NCBI GenBank assembly: GCA_964035015.1
Contig: OZ036005.1
Coordinates: 15,519,125 to 15,583,124, forward strand
Origin: Corallium rubrum
Taxonomy: Eukaryota; Cnidaria; Anthozoa; Scleralcyonacea; Coralliidae
Length of the DNA stretch: 64,000 nt
Direction: 5' to 3'
The notes below the pieces were generated by a model. That model did not search any database. It was given only the letters and a program-made list of their open reading frames with translations, and was not told the origin of the DNA. Shown here piece after piece: positions 48,401 to 58,175 of the stretch (position 1 is the stretch's first letter; every line of letters begins with the position of its first letter). The translations under genes and the position numbers were made by a program.

Positions 48401-51400
48401 TTTAAGAAAGAGAAAATGGCCACTCGTGTTTATATAGCCTGATAGGCCTTGATAAAAATACGAGAGAGTATTTGGTAGAATTTGAAAGTTTTTGTGAAAA
48501 AACCTAGTTGCAGGCAAACCACAATGGTTTGCATACTTTTAAAGTATACTTTTACGTTTGAATCAGGTTATATAATCATATGTAACTGACCTCACAAAAG
48601 AAAGTGTTTGCATAGCCTAATAAGCCACAATTTATTTTATAATATAAAATATTACCTGGTTGAATGATCTTTCTACATCAAACTCCTCTTGTCTTTGACT
48701 TTGTCGCCATCGCATTCGTGTCTGTCGAGGTATTGCACCTGTGCCAATGCCTTCGTGTAAATAACGACGATATGGACCTCGGCTCCGAGTAGTTGTTAAA
48801 ATATCATTCGGTTCAATATTTCCATAAGCGACATCAGAATCCGAGTCGGTTTCACATAGATTTGTGGCCATTTTCCCCTCAAAATTCTCGAATGCAACGA
48901 AAGTATTCCAGAAAGACTGGAACGAGCACAGGAACGAGGGTTCTACGTCACAACTTTGAGCCTGAACTTATTTTTCCGTTTTGGTTTACCTCGGGAGCAA
49001 CTGAAACTGTCCTTCAAAACGCCAATTTATTTCATCAAATAATATGTGGGTGCTTGTGCATTGGGTTAAAACAAACGAAACGAGTATTCTGCCACACGAA
49101 ATGGTCCACGACAAGACGATGTTGGAAGATAAAAACAAACTTGGCATGGTGAAGTATGGAGACCCAGAAATCAAAACGCCAAAACATGGGTGGAAAGCCT
49201 ATTTGGCCAAAGTTGTTGCAAAAAGTGGTGAGGTTTAATAGTTTTACAGCTTTTTTTATTCTCTTTCTATTTGTTGCCTTAAATTAAATAGGATTTAACA
49301 TATTTTTTGACGATAAAGGTAGAAAATCTGAAGTCTTTTTCACAGTTTCTCATCCGGGCCTTGAAATATTCCCGCCCTTTTCTCCTCGGGGTGTTTGGCA
49401 TGGATCCCCCTGGGATTCCCCCTGTCCCCAATTGTCCCCACAAACATTAATAAATAAATTCGTACGGCGAAGATACAGATTCCTTGATTGGAAATTTTGT
49501 GACTGTTTGAAGTTAAGTTACCATATAAAATTTACTGGATCAAATGATGAAATTGTGATAAACTGACAATCGTGATAATGTTTCTTGCCGACGTTTCGAG
49601 CGAAGGCCCTAGTTTCATCAGAGCAAAAACTCTGTTGAAGTCATGATTCATTGAAGGCAGTTTATCACTAATGTTTTCATTTGAATATTAAGTTGTTTTT
49701 TTGAACTTTACTTTTTTTTAAATTTACTGGACCTGTTTAGGCGTTTAAATATATTACAATACGTATATTGATATACAATATTAACTGAAACAATTTTGTC
49801 TGACCAGTCAGTAATAATTCATAATTTTTGCCCACGGTTGGCTACAATATATATATACAAAATCCTCAATGATTGTTGAACTTATTTATAGCAATAGTCG
49901 AGGGATATGACCTTTGCCTAAATGACATACATGTTAATATGTTTGAAATGGGTTAAAAATCTCTCTTAATTATAATATGTATGCCTTTATTAGCAATATT
50001 TAACAGTAGTGGTAGCAATTACAACTGAAATAAACATTTTTGGATGTATATAGTATTTGCTTATTTAGACTATTGTATACAGCAATAAAATCTGCATTTT
50101 AATTAATATATTTATATTTTACAGTACTAACCATTGTTTATATTGTTGATATTAAGATAAAAAAGCTGATTTAGTAAAGCAGGAGAACCTTTTCATTGCA
50201 AAGTTACGAGAGGGAGAGGTTTCTTCAGCTCATGAGGTAAGTATGTATTCAAGGAATCCAAGGAAAACCCAAAGGCAAAGTATAAGTTCATCTGATGAGG
50301 AGTCCGTGGAGAATGGCAATCCAAATCCAAAGCAAAAGAAAAAGGAGGTGAGGTTTTTCTTAAACCCAAATGTCCAATTATATATATAATGAAATTTAAT
50401 TATTCTACATGGAATATTCAATAAATAAAAATATTCTATGGAATGTTCATGTAATAAGAAATTGGGACAGATTCTATAGAATATTCTATGGATAGAATAT
50501 TCAAAATGCCACAGAATATTCCATAGAATATATTGGATATTCAGTTTTATAAATTCAGTTTTAAAGTACTGTATGTCCAGAAGTACAACATTTCCTCCCT
50601 TAAATTTTCCTATTGAATTTTTTCATATGGGAATCACTTGGAGTCCACTCTTTTATTACCAAAACCGATGATGCATGGCATGGTCCCCCAAAAAACATGT
50701 CATGATTTCTGTCCAAAACATTGACGAATCTGTCTGCATTCCTAAACCTTTTTGGCTAGAGTATCCAAAAGTGGCAAATGGACCAATCATATTGCAGTGA
50801 TCTTACGGTGTCAATTTCAAAGGCTAAGGAATGCAGATGGATTTGTTAATGTTTTGGTGGAAAGCATGACATGTTTATTTTGGGCCATGCCACGCATCAT
50901 CAGTTTTGGTAATTGCTCACAGTCATAATAATGAGCAGGGTGATATACATGTATTGGCTTTTTAAGTTATTTACCAAATATTAACTCAGTCAATCCATAC
51001 TAGGAGATATTGTCCTTGACTGCACAAAACCTTTGTAAAGGTAATGTATAAATACCTGATTTGTACTGTATTGTAGATTCAGAAAAAGAAAAAGAAAGCA
51101 GAAGAGACATCGATGGAGATGCTAATTCAGAAAAGCAAGGAGGCCTTTCAATCATCATCTGACGAGGAAAGTCTGGAGAACATGACTCGCTCAGACCTTA
51201 CTACTAGGATTAAACAGCTTGAAACCCAGCTCAAATTCAAAAAAGAGTTGATGGAATTTCAGAAAGGTTTGTGTAATAAACTGATACATGTATATACAGT
51301 CTCATTGCATGATATACTGTACACGTAGAAAATAATGCAACTTCTTTGAAGAATATCCCAATCACATTCTAGAAAGCGTAAAAATTGTGGGGGGATTGAT

Positions 51401-54400
51401 GAATTTAAACAATTTCAAAAATGAACACCCCCCACCCCTTATGGAGGTCAGTGACTCCCTTTGCCAAATATATAAAAAAGTTATGGTGTTAAACGAAAAT
51501 GTAAAAAGGATGTTTCAGGTATCAATGGGTTACAGTACCTTTTAGACTCACCTGAGAACCACAAATTGCAAAATATGCATATCTGATACCTTTGATCCAC
51601 ATTCAGTAATTAGAAAATAACAATACTTGTAGGTATATATTAACACATAAATGTCAAGCCAAGGGTAATTTTAATTAATACAATGTGTGTTATTTTTTCT
51701 TGACACCCTAATTATAATCATCATGTATATACTGTAATTTCAGGATTGACGGCTTATAATAGGCCGAGTTATGGCCATGTGCCCTTGTTTGGAAAATGTA
51801 AACTGGCTTATAAATCTAGATGTATATACAGTATGCTTCACGATTCATCCAACTAAAGTGCTTTTTAAGTTTACTGTTTGCTAATTACTGTTCCAATTTG
51901 TTTGAAAACAGCAAACTTACAAATCAAAGAACTAAATTATTGATTACAGTATACTCTTTTGCCTGGCATTAACCCAATTGCTGCCTGGGCTGGCTGAGAG
52001 TAAAATAATATGGCGCTAGACAGAGTACATTAATGAAGCGGCTGTTTTTGGCTAGTGTAGGCAAGAATGGGTTAAATAAAAATTTCGGAATCCAAAATCG
52101 AAGTTTTAGACGTGCTGCATAGACAATGTGAAATACAAGATCAAATCATGAAATGGTAATAAACGTTTTTTCCTGACATTTTTTGTGAAGGCCCCTCATC
52201 ATACAGACAGACAGCATAAGGTTGTATATCTCACTGTTTCACCATTTGATCTTGTAACCTGGCCCTCAATTTTTTGACCACATCCCTGCTCTTGCTTCCA
52301 TCGCTGACTTATAAACTTGATGAATTTGTTACTGTTAAATTATAGATATGCTGGAAAATGTGACCTCAACAATAGTTAAAACCATTGGAGGTATTAAAAT
52401 GAAATGTGGAGGATCTGCAGAAAAAAGTACATCTGAAACACCAAACAAATGTCCAACAACACCTGCTAGTAAATTACCTGTAGTACCGGTATTAAAAGAT
52501 GAACGCACATCTACTCCAAACAAGTTTACCCCACAATCCTCTGAAACATGTCGAGAGGGATCAAGCAATAAGGTGAGACATCATTTAGATTTTAAGATCT
52601 GTATCCTTTCTAAGATTGGACATCGATGTAGTTAATGGTTGGTCTACCTCTCCTTACTCTGCCCTTTCTTGGCTTCCATAGTACGAGCGATGATGCTATA
52701 ACCTCTGGATGTCTGATGCAGTGCCCGACTAACTTCATTCTCCTTTCTGCAACTTTGTTTGGCACTGGAGAGAGATCTTGATACAAGTGCTCATTAGTAA
52801 GCTTTTGCTTCCAGGAAATGTTCAAATACATTCTTAGCATTCATGTGTAACACCCGTTAAGTTGTTTATCGAGAGATTTTGTTAGTGTCCATGTCTCACT
52901 CCCATTCAGTAGAACAGATTCTACTGTAGCAATGAACAATCTCACTTTGATCATGCGTAAAAGATTAGAATTCCAGATCTTTTGCAGCTTGTGGCAGGCA
53001 TTCCAAGCTAAAGCTTTACGAAGTCCTTTTCAGTGCTCTGTATCCAAGAGCCAAGGTATTTGAAATTTTCAACCACTTTAATGCTTTTGCCTCTTCGAGT
53101 TGTGATGTTACCGCTGTCACCTGGTTAAATGTCATCAGCTCAGTTTTCTTTGCATTCAATTGCAGTCCAACCTTGGCAGCTTCACTTTCCACACGTGACA
53201 GTAGGTCTTGAGCTTGCCTAATTTCCTATGACAGCAAAGCAATGTCGTCAGCAAAATCCAGGTCACTGATGACTACTGGAGGGTGACGTCTACTCTTCCT
53301 TCTCTCCAGTTCAAAACCAAGTTCGAGTTCATGGTCACGTATCGCTTGGCGCATGGCGTAGTCGAGTACTATTGCAAGTATGAACGGCGCCAGGGTGTCA
53401 CCTTGTAATAAAAGTAGCGTTGCATATCATAGTAGACTATCATATCGAGTAGACTCCTACGTTCTCTGTTTCGGAAGTGACAATCGAAATATAGTAAGGT
53501 AAGATATACCTTGTAAGATTCCCGCGAAAAGTTCAAACAGGTCAGTTTCACCGTCTGGTGTTAGCACTTTTGCACGGGTATTCTCGTGTAACTTGCTGAT
53601 CACGTTAATAAGTACAGTAGATCAGGGACTCCGTACGCCTTTAAGATCTTCATCATTGCCCCCCCCCCCCCCCTGTGTATGCTATCGAAGGCTTTACGTA
53701 AATCCCTTACTGTAAATCCTAAATTGTACTCTGATTAATGATAACCTTTTGTATACTAATAATGATTACCTATTGTATACTACTGATCATTGATCACTTG
53801 TAACTTGTTAATGCATGTTCTGTTTTTGTTTGTTTCTTTAATTTCAGTGTGAAATTAACAAATACTTATCTGAGGGGACTATCCTTCAAATTAAAAGATC
53901 TGCTACTTTTAACAAGATGATATGCAATCTTATGACTGCCATCTTTACGGTTGATGAGATGGAGCATTGCCTAGTTACAGGCAAAAGAATAAAAGTGGAG
54001 GATAAAGAGAAGGAGCTCTTAGACCAGGATAAAGTTCTTGCCATTGTCGGTAAGTTCGCGTTTATTGGTTAATTGTTACTTTTGTTTGTGTATTATTGTC
54101 CAAAAAGCACCATCTGTTCATTTTGTTTTGAAGTTACAAATTTATAAATTGAATATCGTTGTACAAGTATTTGATTAGAAATACAATTGATATAATAATT
54201 GATACAGCATTGAGAAGATCGAACCTAACGTGATTACATATTTCGATCCTATATTTCTATATTTTTAGAATGTGTCCAAAGTTGTTACCCTGGCACACAA
54301 TCTACCGTCATAAGGGCCAAGATGGCGGGAAAATGTAAAGATACCAGGCATGCTAAACTACGCCTTCTTGAGAAAGAAAAGTTAAAGAGTTTTGAAACAT

Positions 54401-57400
54401 GTTTGAAATAAGGGAAGTTACTGTAAAATCAGAGTGCATTTGGAGACTTCTCAGACTACGCATGCTTATAAATGAGTAATAAAACAACATTTGTTCCTAT
54501 TCTTATTGTTTCAGTCTCTAAAATTGAATTAATATACCCGCGGTATTATGTGTGTCACTGTCCAGAAAACATCCAGTAAACACACAGTGTTCAAAGCATG
54601 AAAAGAAAACCCAACCACATCCAGCAGACAATTTGAAAAAATGCAAGACAAAGCATAATCCAAAAGCATGAAACAGCCGGTGTACACACTGTGGTCAACA
54701 CACAGTTTCCAACACGGAGTGACAATGTACATTAGAATTAGGACGGTTTGAACTTAGTGTACACGGGGTGTACACGGGGTGAACACGGGGTGTACACGGG
54801 GTGTACACGGGGTGCACACGGGGTGCACACGGGGTGCACACGGGGTGCACACGCGGTGCACACGGGGTGCACACGGGGTGCACACGGGGTGCACACGGGG
54901 TGCACACGGGGTGCATACGCGGTGCACACGGGGTGCACACGGGGTGCACACGGGGGGTACACGGGGTGTACACGGGGTGCACACGGGGTGCACACGGGGT
55001 GCACACGGGGTGCACACGGGGTGTACACTCAGTTCAAACCGTCCCAATTCCACATAGTCACTGCGTGTTAACACAGTGAACACACAGTGATTACCACATT
55101 GTGTACACCGGGTGTACACGGGGTGTACACTGTGTGTTCACTGAGTGTTATCTGTGTGCACACTCAGTTCAAACCGTCCCAATTCCACATAGTCACTCCG
55201 CGTTAACACAGTGAACACACAGTGAAACACAGTGTGAACACACCGTGTTCAACAGTGTGTTCACGGTGTGTTCACTGTGTGTTTTTTTTGTAAGGGTATA
55301 GCTGGCTGGAAGGGAACACTGTCAAAAATACCCCAATTTTGGGCAACTTCTCCCCTTCTAGCTTCCAAGATCCTCTCAATAGCCCTGAAAATGAATCTTT
55401 GCTTTTGTTTAATAGATTGAGAAAGGTGAAATTAAAAGTGGAAGTGATGACAAAGTGAAGGTGAAGATTAGTGGAGATGGGGCTAACATGACCCGCCAGA
55501 CTACCTTTGTCGTTATATCGTTTTCATTAGTTGACAGTGATGATGTTATGTCATCAAAAGGTAATTTAATTTAAAACTAACTTGACATTTACTGCCTGTA
55601 TATGTGTGTGCTTGTTTATTCCATTATACATATTTTCCCTTTCATTCACTCACAGGAAACCACACAATTGCTGTGATCAAAGGGCAAGAGAGCTATGAGC
55701 TTCTGAAGTCTTCTTGCTGTCAGTTATTTAAATCCATCAACAAGATAACAAGAAATGGAAAAATCAATGTGGATGATTATGACATAATGGTAGAAATGTT
55801 TCTTGGTGGTGATTACAAGGTATTAGAATTAACAATAATATTAAATAATTTATATAATTACAATGTTTTACATGCATGCCAATGGTCGTGATTAAATATC
55901 ATAACCCATTCTTACCAAGTCTGGCTTCTTCCCCAACTCGGCTAATAAATTTCAAATAATTGAACCTTTCAGTTTCTCTTGGAAATGTGTGGAATGAAAG
56001 GTGCCACATCTGACTATTCGTGCATTTGGTGTAAACTTCATAAGCAACACAGGCAAGTCATAACAAAATGCAGGGGTGGAAAGTCTGTTTGAATAACAGT
56101 TTGGTTATAATTTTCATTTGATTAAATATATTTTAGGCACGACATGTCAAAATGTGAGAATTATTACTGGGAAATACCTTTAGTGAGATCATTAGAAGAC
56201 ATCATCAAATGTGTCAGGCAACAAACACATTCATGCGTTCATCCACCATTACTGAATATTGATGTACACAACATTGTTCTTGATGAGTTGCATTTGATGC
56301 TGAGGGTAACTGGTAAGGATAGTTTTCACCTGTATTATAACCAGTAGCTAATATTAAATTTATCCACAATTCATTCACATTGTTAACTTTCACACACAGA
56401 TGTCTTGCTGAACAACTTGGTGACAGGAGCCATTGCATCAGATGCAAAAGATAATCTGAAGAAGTCACCCAACCAAAGAACAACCAAGCATGTAGATGCT
56501 CTTTTATCTGCTGTAAGAAGCTGTGGTGTGTGCTTTTCCATCTGGGAGAAAAAAAATGCTGATGGAGGGGGAAGTGGGAAATATGATTGCACAAGTTTGA
56601 TGGGCTCAGATAAGAAGCTACTGTTGAAAAATCTCTCCCAAATGCTTCTTCCAGATCATGTTGTTGAAGCAAGCATCTGTCCTACTGTGATTAAACTCTG
56701 GAGTGTAAGTCTTGATAGTTTATGGTGCTAATGCTGGTTTTAAAATATTTATTAATGTAGTAACTCCTTGAAGATCTGATCACACAGCGATTTAATTGGA
56801 TCCGACTCAGAGGCGTAGCCAGAAGGGTGGCCGGGGGTCCCAGCCACACCCTTGACAAAAGTGCTGCCCCCTGGGAAAATTTGGCTTCATATGCCTCAGT
56901 TAAGCCACCCCCTAGGTTTTTCCTGGCCCCCTTGACAGAAAATCAAGCCACCCCCTAGGTTTTTCCTGGCCCCCTTGACAGAAAATCCTGGCTATGCCTC
57001 TGATCCAACTGTGCTTCTGATGCATGTCGTCGATTTGCTGACAGATTTATTTCGTACTACATCTAGGATTTTGGTGAGCTTTACAGCATGCTTACAGCCA
57101 AAACAACTGATGATGCTATGGTTCAGGTCTATTTTGAGAAGGTAAATACAGACTGTATACTTTACTTCCATTGGTGTATATACTATGTGTGTGTATACTG
57201 TATGTACACTGTATATCCTCTTTGACAAATATATGGGGCTAATATAAACTTGGTTAAAGCACAATAAAAGATAAACAATGTAGAAGACCACCAATAACAA
57301 AGGGCCCAGGGGTCCATTTCCCCCAGGTAGGCCCAGATGCCTGACAGTGTATTTGAACATATGAAATTATTGAAGAATTTTCCTCTGTTATTTTATATTA

Positions 57401-58122
57401 TCAAGGCCAAAGAGTGGGTCAACCTTTTCACATCGCTTTCAGCCAAAGGCCATGGTTACAAGAAGGAAAATGTAACCCCATATATGCATGGTATGGTATA
57501 CCACGTCCCATACTTCATGAGACAGCACAATGGAATAAAGAAATTTACAGGCCAGGGTAAGACAAAACCAAGCAATTAATTACTATATTGTATTATACAT
57601 TTGATAATTAAATTATGTACACATTTAACCATTTTGCTACCAGGTGTTTCCCCTTCCCTAACAATAGGTAGCCTTTTTATTACTCTATGGGTGATGTTAC
57701 TAGTCAATTGAAATCTGGTGCGTCCATTGTATTTACTAGGAGTTGAAAAGAAGAATGACGACTGCAGACGCATTCATCTTTACAAGTCAAACAAGTGGGA
57801 TGCTGCAAGAGATGTGATATTGGCAAGCAAGAGGCTTGAGAACTTGCAGCACTTGGAGAGGAAACCCAGGGAATACAAAAAGAAAAATGCTAAATATTGG
57901 GAGTCAACAATAAAGGAGAAGCGCTCAATCCTCAGGAAAAATCTGCGAACACCTCCAGATAATATCCAGGAGCAAGATGAAATACCCATTAATGTACCTG
58001 GAATGAGCCCCCCAGAAATCAGGGCAAAGCTAAAGCAGATGGGATTCCCAACCAGAGTACGAAATATAAAACGACTCCAAGAACTTTATCAACTTGCCAT
58101 GGAGTCAGCTCCTCAAAGCTAA
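40765..58122 (+). CDS. RAG1/Transib/CMC-like DDE transposase, nine exons, intact
   Basis: Exons: 40765-41835, 55416-55560, 55656-55819, 55973-56052, 56137-56312, 56400-56704, 57067-57141, 57406-57556, 57740-58122. All join in frame (849 aa). All introns are GT-AG except intron 4 (GC-AG at 56053). The start has a strong context (GCCATGG) after an in-frame stop. Residues ~122-206 are coiled coil. From ~370 comes the catalytic core: D378 (SGDGANMTR), GGDYKFLL, C477xxC480 (SCIWC), D536 (IVLDELHL), H700-x4-H705 (YMHGMVYHVP) and E725 (GQGVEKKND). The CxxC/HxxxxH pair with the last Glu shortly after matches the zinc-binding and active-site layout of RAG1 and of Transib/CMC transposases. The last ~39 residues look SAP-like (PEIRAKLKQMGFPTR). 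It should cut and move its own element. Intron 1 (13.6 kb) is large only because another transposon sits in it. Confidence 0.85.
41926..42380 (+). repeat. Left subterminal repeat region
   Basis: A ~92-bp unit (ACACAGTGGAAATTCCACAC, 'gtggtcactcagtggttcactgagtgatt', 'ttttcactc.gtgtacactgagtgac') occurs about four times (~42030-42330). GTGTACAC palindromes precede it. In CACTA elements such repeats are where the accessory DNA-binding protein docks. Confidence 0.8.
42420..42476. repeat. (TA)n microsatellite
   Basis: About 28 TA units at the inner edge of the left subterminal region. Confidence 0.95.
43385..43682. mobile_element. 298-bp foldback element, copy A, inside the Tnp2-like coding exon
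   Basis: Ends CATAGTCAATCGAGATATGG and inverse (~30 bp). Target duplication TACCAAC (43378-43384, 43683-43689). Deleting the element and one TACCAAC rejoins the transposase frame exactly. Loop non-coding, with GTGCACGGTGTA motifs. Confidence 0.95.
46330..46627. mobile_element. 298-bp foldback element, copy B, in a Tnp2-like intron
   Basis: Almost identical to copy A but in the opposite orientation. Target duplication CTAGAGG (46323-46329, 46628-46634). The equal length and near-identity imply recent activity. Confidence 0.95.
46635..48655. other. First intron of the Tnp2-like gene, remainder
   Basis: Contains a G/C patch with 'gggacgtagccaggatttt' (~47628), a duplicated 'tttcctgacacaattcatattgcatcagttttgtagtta' (~47855 and ~47890), a run of 20 G (47959-47978), and at ~48060-48170 a fragment related to the foldback at 31922-32291. 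A possible extra exon at 47250-47350 has stops in all useful frames. Confidence 0.5.
48872..49043. promoter_or_regulatory. Shared divergent promoter region
   Basis: The minus-strand Tnp2-like start codon (48871) and the plus-strand BEN-gene start codon (49044) are separated by 172 bp, so both promoters must lie here or overlap the first exons. No clear TATA element is seen. Confidence 0.5.
49044..54411 (+). CDS. BEN-domain protein, six exons, intact
   Basis: Exons: 49044-49227, 50157-50347, 51077-51266, 52346-52572, 53848-54049, 54269-54411. Phases agree throughout (378 aa). The 50157 acceptor is the least certain. N-terminal ~60 residues (MWVLVHWVKTNETSILP..., VKYG, HGWKAYLAKVVAKSG) resemble a small Tudor/PWWP-like barrel. 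Next comes a Ser/Glu and Lys-rich linker (SISSSDEESVENG, KKKKKAEE), then a short coiled coil (LTTRIKQLETQLKFKKELMEFQK). The last ~115 residues are a BEN domain (YLSEGTILQIKRS, MICNLMTAIFTVDEM, LVTGKR, LDQDKVLAIVECVQ, YPGTQSTVIRAKMAGKCKD). BEN domains bind DNA or chromatin. As the divergent partner of a Tnp2 gene in an element with subterminal repeats, it is a candidate TnpA-like end-binding factor. That role is inference. Confidence 0.85.
49588..49621 (-). ncRNA. Degenerate hammerhead-like motif
   Basis: Minus strand: CTGATGA, five extra bases, GGGC-CTTC-GCTC hairpin, then GAAACGTCGG. The core order fits a hammerhead or Penelope remnant. It sits in intron 1 of the BEN gene with no polymerase nearby. 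Confidence 0.4.
50655..50918. repeat. Foldback element in BEN-gene intron 2
   Basis: TTATTACCAAAACCGATGATGCATGGCATGG... (~50650-50745) is repeated inverted at ~50820-50915 ('ggaatgcagatgga', 'tgacatgttt', 'catcatcagttttggtaa'). Confidence 0.7.
52610..53700 (-). pseudogene. LINE reverse-transcriptase fragment in BEN-gene intron 4
   Basis: Read from 53700 down, the minus strand gives KAFDSIHRG, MMKILKAYGVPD, GILQ, then GDTLAPFILAIVLDYAMRQAI, DLDFADDIALLS (catalytic FADD), KVGLQLNAKKTELM, and after several breaks RMYLNISWKQKLTNEHLY, ERRMKLVGHCIRHPE and a GRPTINY tail. This is an RTE/CR1-like polymerase with stops and frameshifts. A ~107-bp block (~53405-53511) bounded by GTATAT and TTACAAG interrupts the 'GILQ/GDTLAP' motif. 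Confidence 0.8.
54530..55289 (+). repeat. Right subterminal repeat region
   Basis: CACAGTG/CACTGTG/GTGTTCAC words throughout. A ~110-bp block (CTCAGTTCAAACCGTCCCAA, 'ttccacatagtcact', 'gttaacacagtgaacacacagtga') occurs at ~55027 and ~55161, and its inverse start lies at ~54743. It mirrors the left region in composition but not in exact sequence. Confidence 0.8.
54751..55024 (+). repeat. 11-bp GTGCACACGGG minisatellite
   Basis: About 25 units of GGGGTGCACAC / GGGGTGTACAC inside the right subterminal region. The units contain the palindromes GTGCAC and GTGTACAC. Cys/Thr/His/Pro open frames on both strands are artefacts. Confidence 0.95.
56807..57005. repeat. Foldback element in intron 6 of the RAG1-like gene
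   Basis: AGAGGCGTAGCCAG mirrors CTGGCTATGCCTCT. Inside, a 43-bp unit (AAGCCACCCCCTAGGTTTTT...) is tandemly repeated about twice at ~56904-56986. It does not disturb the splice sites. Confidence 0.75.
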
Positions 58123-58175
58123 TTAAGCAAATGTTGTACAATATCAAAAATATACAGTGCTGTATTTACATTAAT

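Larger units (their letters stand above)
42914..48871 (-). pseudogene. Tnp2 (CACTA/EnSpm-like) transposase, spliced, disrupted
   Basis: Exons on the minus strand: 48871-48656 (MATNLCETDSD..., Arg-rich), 45905-45770, 45699-45620, and a long last exon 45437-42914. All have proper GT-AG junctions and join in phase. The last exon carries Tnp2-type blocks: a zinc-knuckle-like CPDCNALLGTGDSLHCMIC, WPMQLMINELPPEIRR, AGLWFGRGKPP, FNGEYGCPWC, GIPPDCLHAVFLGVTRQL, and FNVHQLLHL. Two lesions: a frameshift at ~44000-44035 just before the FNVH block, and a 298-bp element inserted at 43385-43682 between codons for MVG and IGL. The C-terminal part resumes at 43377 and runs to 42914. It would have encoded the cutting enzyme of the 13.4-kb element; this copy cannot make it. 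Confidence 0.85.
41914..55296. mobile_element. 13.4-kb Tnp2/CACTA-like transposon with BEN-domain gene, nested in an intron
   Basis: Ends CCCTTACAAAAA (41914-41925) and the inverse (to 55296) are each flanked by TA (41912-41913; 55297-55298). Just inside both ends are dense CACAGTG/CACTGTG/GTGTACAC repeats. Two divergent genes start 172 bp apart near the middle. Removing it leaves a ~195-bp intron with normal splice sites in the host transposase gene. Tnp2-type transposase and long subterminal repeats point to the CACTA/EnSpm group, although the ends do not begin with CACTA. Confidence 0.85.

Noticed and set aside
54695..55119. Six open frames of Cys/Thr/His/Pro repeats on both strands
   Set aside because: By-products of the 11-bp GTGCACACGGG minisatellite, open in all frames.
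56214..56672. 152-residue minus-strand open frame
   Set aside because: It lies antisense to exons 5-6 of the RAG1-like transposase and has no domain; a shadow.
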